A stretch of DNA of 29,187 bases. Source: an uncultured Bacilli bacterium. GTDB lineage: Bacteria; Bacillota_I; Bacilli_A; RF39; UBA660. Made by a program: the position numbers and the translations under genes. Shown in pieces: positions 28,799 to 29,187 of the stretch; the stretch's first letter is position 1, and each line of letters starts with the position of its first letter. The stretch covers positions 1 through 29,187 of the forward strand of contig CAJUJA010000010.1 of the NCBI GenBank assembly GCA_910586635.1. Reading direction: 5' to 3'. The notes below the pieces were generated by a model. That model searched no databases. It saw only the letters and a program-made list of their open reading frames with translations, and had not been told where the DNA came from.

Positions 28799-29187
28799 AG
28801 AAGAAAAAAGATGTAGTGGATGTGGTGTTTTATTACAAGATGAGAACATTTTACAAGAAGGATATACTACAAATTTAGAAAATTCTATTTGTCAACGTTG
28901 CTTTAAGATGAAAAATTATGGTGAATATCAGGTGATTACCAAGTCGAATGATGAATATTTAGAAATATTAAAAGAAGTGGGAAAAACGAAAGACTTAGTT
29001 TTGTATGTTACAGATTTACTAAATTTAGAAGAAGATATTTTAAAAATTAGAGAATATATTCAAAATAAAATGATTTTAGTTTTAAATAAAAAAGATATTT
29101 TACCAAAAAGTGTGAAAGAAGATAAATTAATCAAATATTTTGAAGAAAATCATGACTTACCTTTTGGGACGATAGAAAAAGAAGGAA
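28791..29187 (+). CDS. yqeH: YqeH circularly permuted GTPase (5' part only)
   Basis: Ribosome-biogenesis GTPase that helps 30S subunit assembly in Bacillus. Only about 132 codons lie inside the window; the gene runs off the right end. The N-terminal zinc finger has CSGCG (from residue 8) and CQRCF. The G4 motif LVLNKKD comes before any G1 P-loop, the circular permutation typical of YqeH. The ATG at 28791 lies within the end of yqeG, with AGAGGGAATT upstream. Confidence 0.88.
   Translation, partial: MNKEEKRCSGCGVLLQDENILQEGYTTNLENSICQRCFKMKNYGEYQVITKSNDEYLEILKEVGKTKDLVLYVTDLLNLEEDILKIREYIQNKMILVLNKKDILPKSVKEDKLIKYFEENHDLPFGTIEKEG

Noticed and set aside
1..29187. Mycoplasma genetic code (TGA as tryptophan)
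   Set aside because: TGA ends several genes at proper positions with overlapping or nearby starts, and tryptophan codons are TGG.

Overview
The window is AT-rich bacterial chromosome that looks like a low-GC Firmicute (Bacilli-like). The reasons are sporulation sigma factors G and K, other spore-associated genes (YmxH-, YunB- and YutH-like), SepF and DivIVA, a T-box leader, Shine-Dalgarno sequences of the AGGAGG and AGGTGAT types, and extended -10 promoters (TGnTATAAT). TGA is used as a stop (for example at the ends of rluD-like, ttcA-like and sepF), so the code is standard and not the mycoplasma code. An uncultured gut Bacilli lineage (RF39- or Erysipelotrichia-like) would fit, but that is inference.

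Layout. 1-2.8 kb: a tight run of housekeeping genes (RluA-family pseudouridine synthase, YqxD/UPF0178, a membrane-anchored thioredoxin-like protein, a TtcA-like tRNA thiolase). 2.9-3.9 kb: sigG and the PRC-barrel gene ymxH. 4.0-6.9 kb: pflB-pflA (anaerobic pyruvate cleavage) behind a terminator and an extended -10 promoter. 7.0-11.5 kb: yunB, yutD, a DUF1292 protein, an unknown coiled-coil protein, a YutH/CotS-like spore-coat protein, a NifU-like scaffold on the minus strand and an S1-domain protein; the yunB/yutD/yutH/NifU (yutI-like) set recalls the yun/yut region of Bacillus. 11.5-12.8 kb: a tRNA operon with a near-consensus promoter and a terminator, holding 12 normal tRNAs and one strange tRNA-Ser-like gene. 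12.9-15.6 kb: a divergent pair, an MvaI/BcnI-like PD-(D/E)XK nuclease and a HerA-type ATPase, which is the best candidate for an undescribed defence module. 15.6-16.5 kb: sepF and divIVA (cell division). 16.6-20.9 kb: an isoleucine T-box leader, a Ca2+/Na+ antiporter and a type-2-like isoleucyl-tRNA synthetase. 20.9-23.1 kb: a P-loop kinase-like gene, a GdpP-like DHH phosphodiesterase without its usual N-terminal domains and an unknown gene with a possible poly-A frameshift. 23.1-26.0 kb: a minus-strand arginase-fold protein that has lost half its metal ligands, a divergent MurE-like ligase and an unknown minus-strand gene. 26.1-29.2 kb: sigK, a membrane-anchored polysaccharide deacetylase, yqeG and the start of yqeH, cut by the window end.

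The genes are mostly core (RNA modification, translation, fermentation, division, wall, sporulation). The accessory-looking parts are the nuclease/HerA pair next to the tRNA operon and a few orphan proteins. No insertion sequence, phage structural gene, rRNA or CRISPR array is visible.
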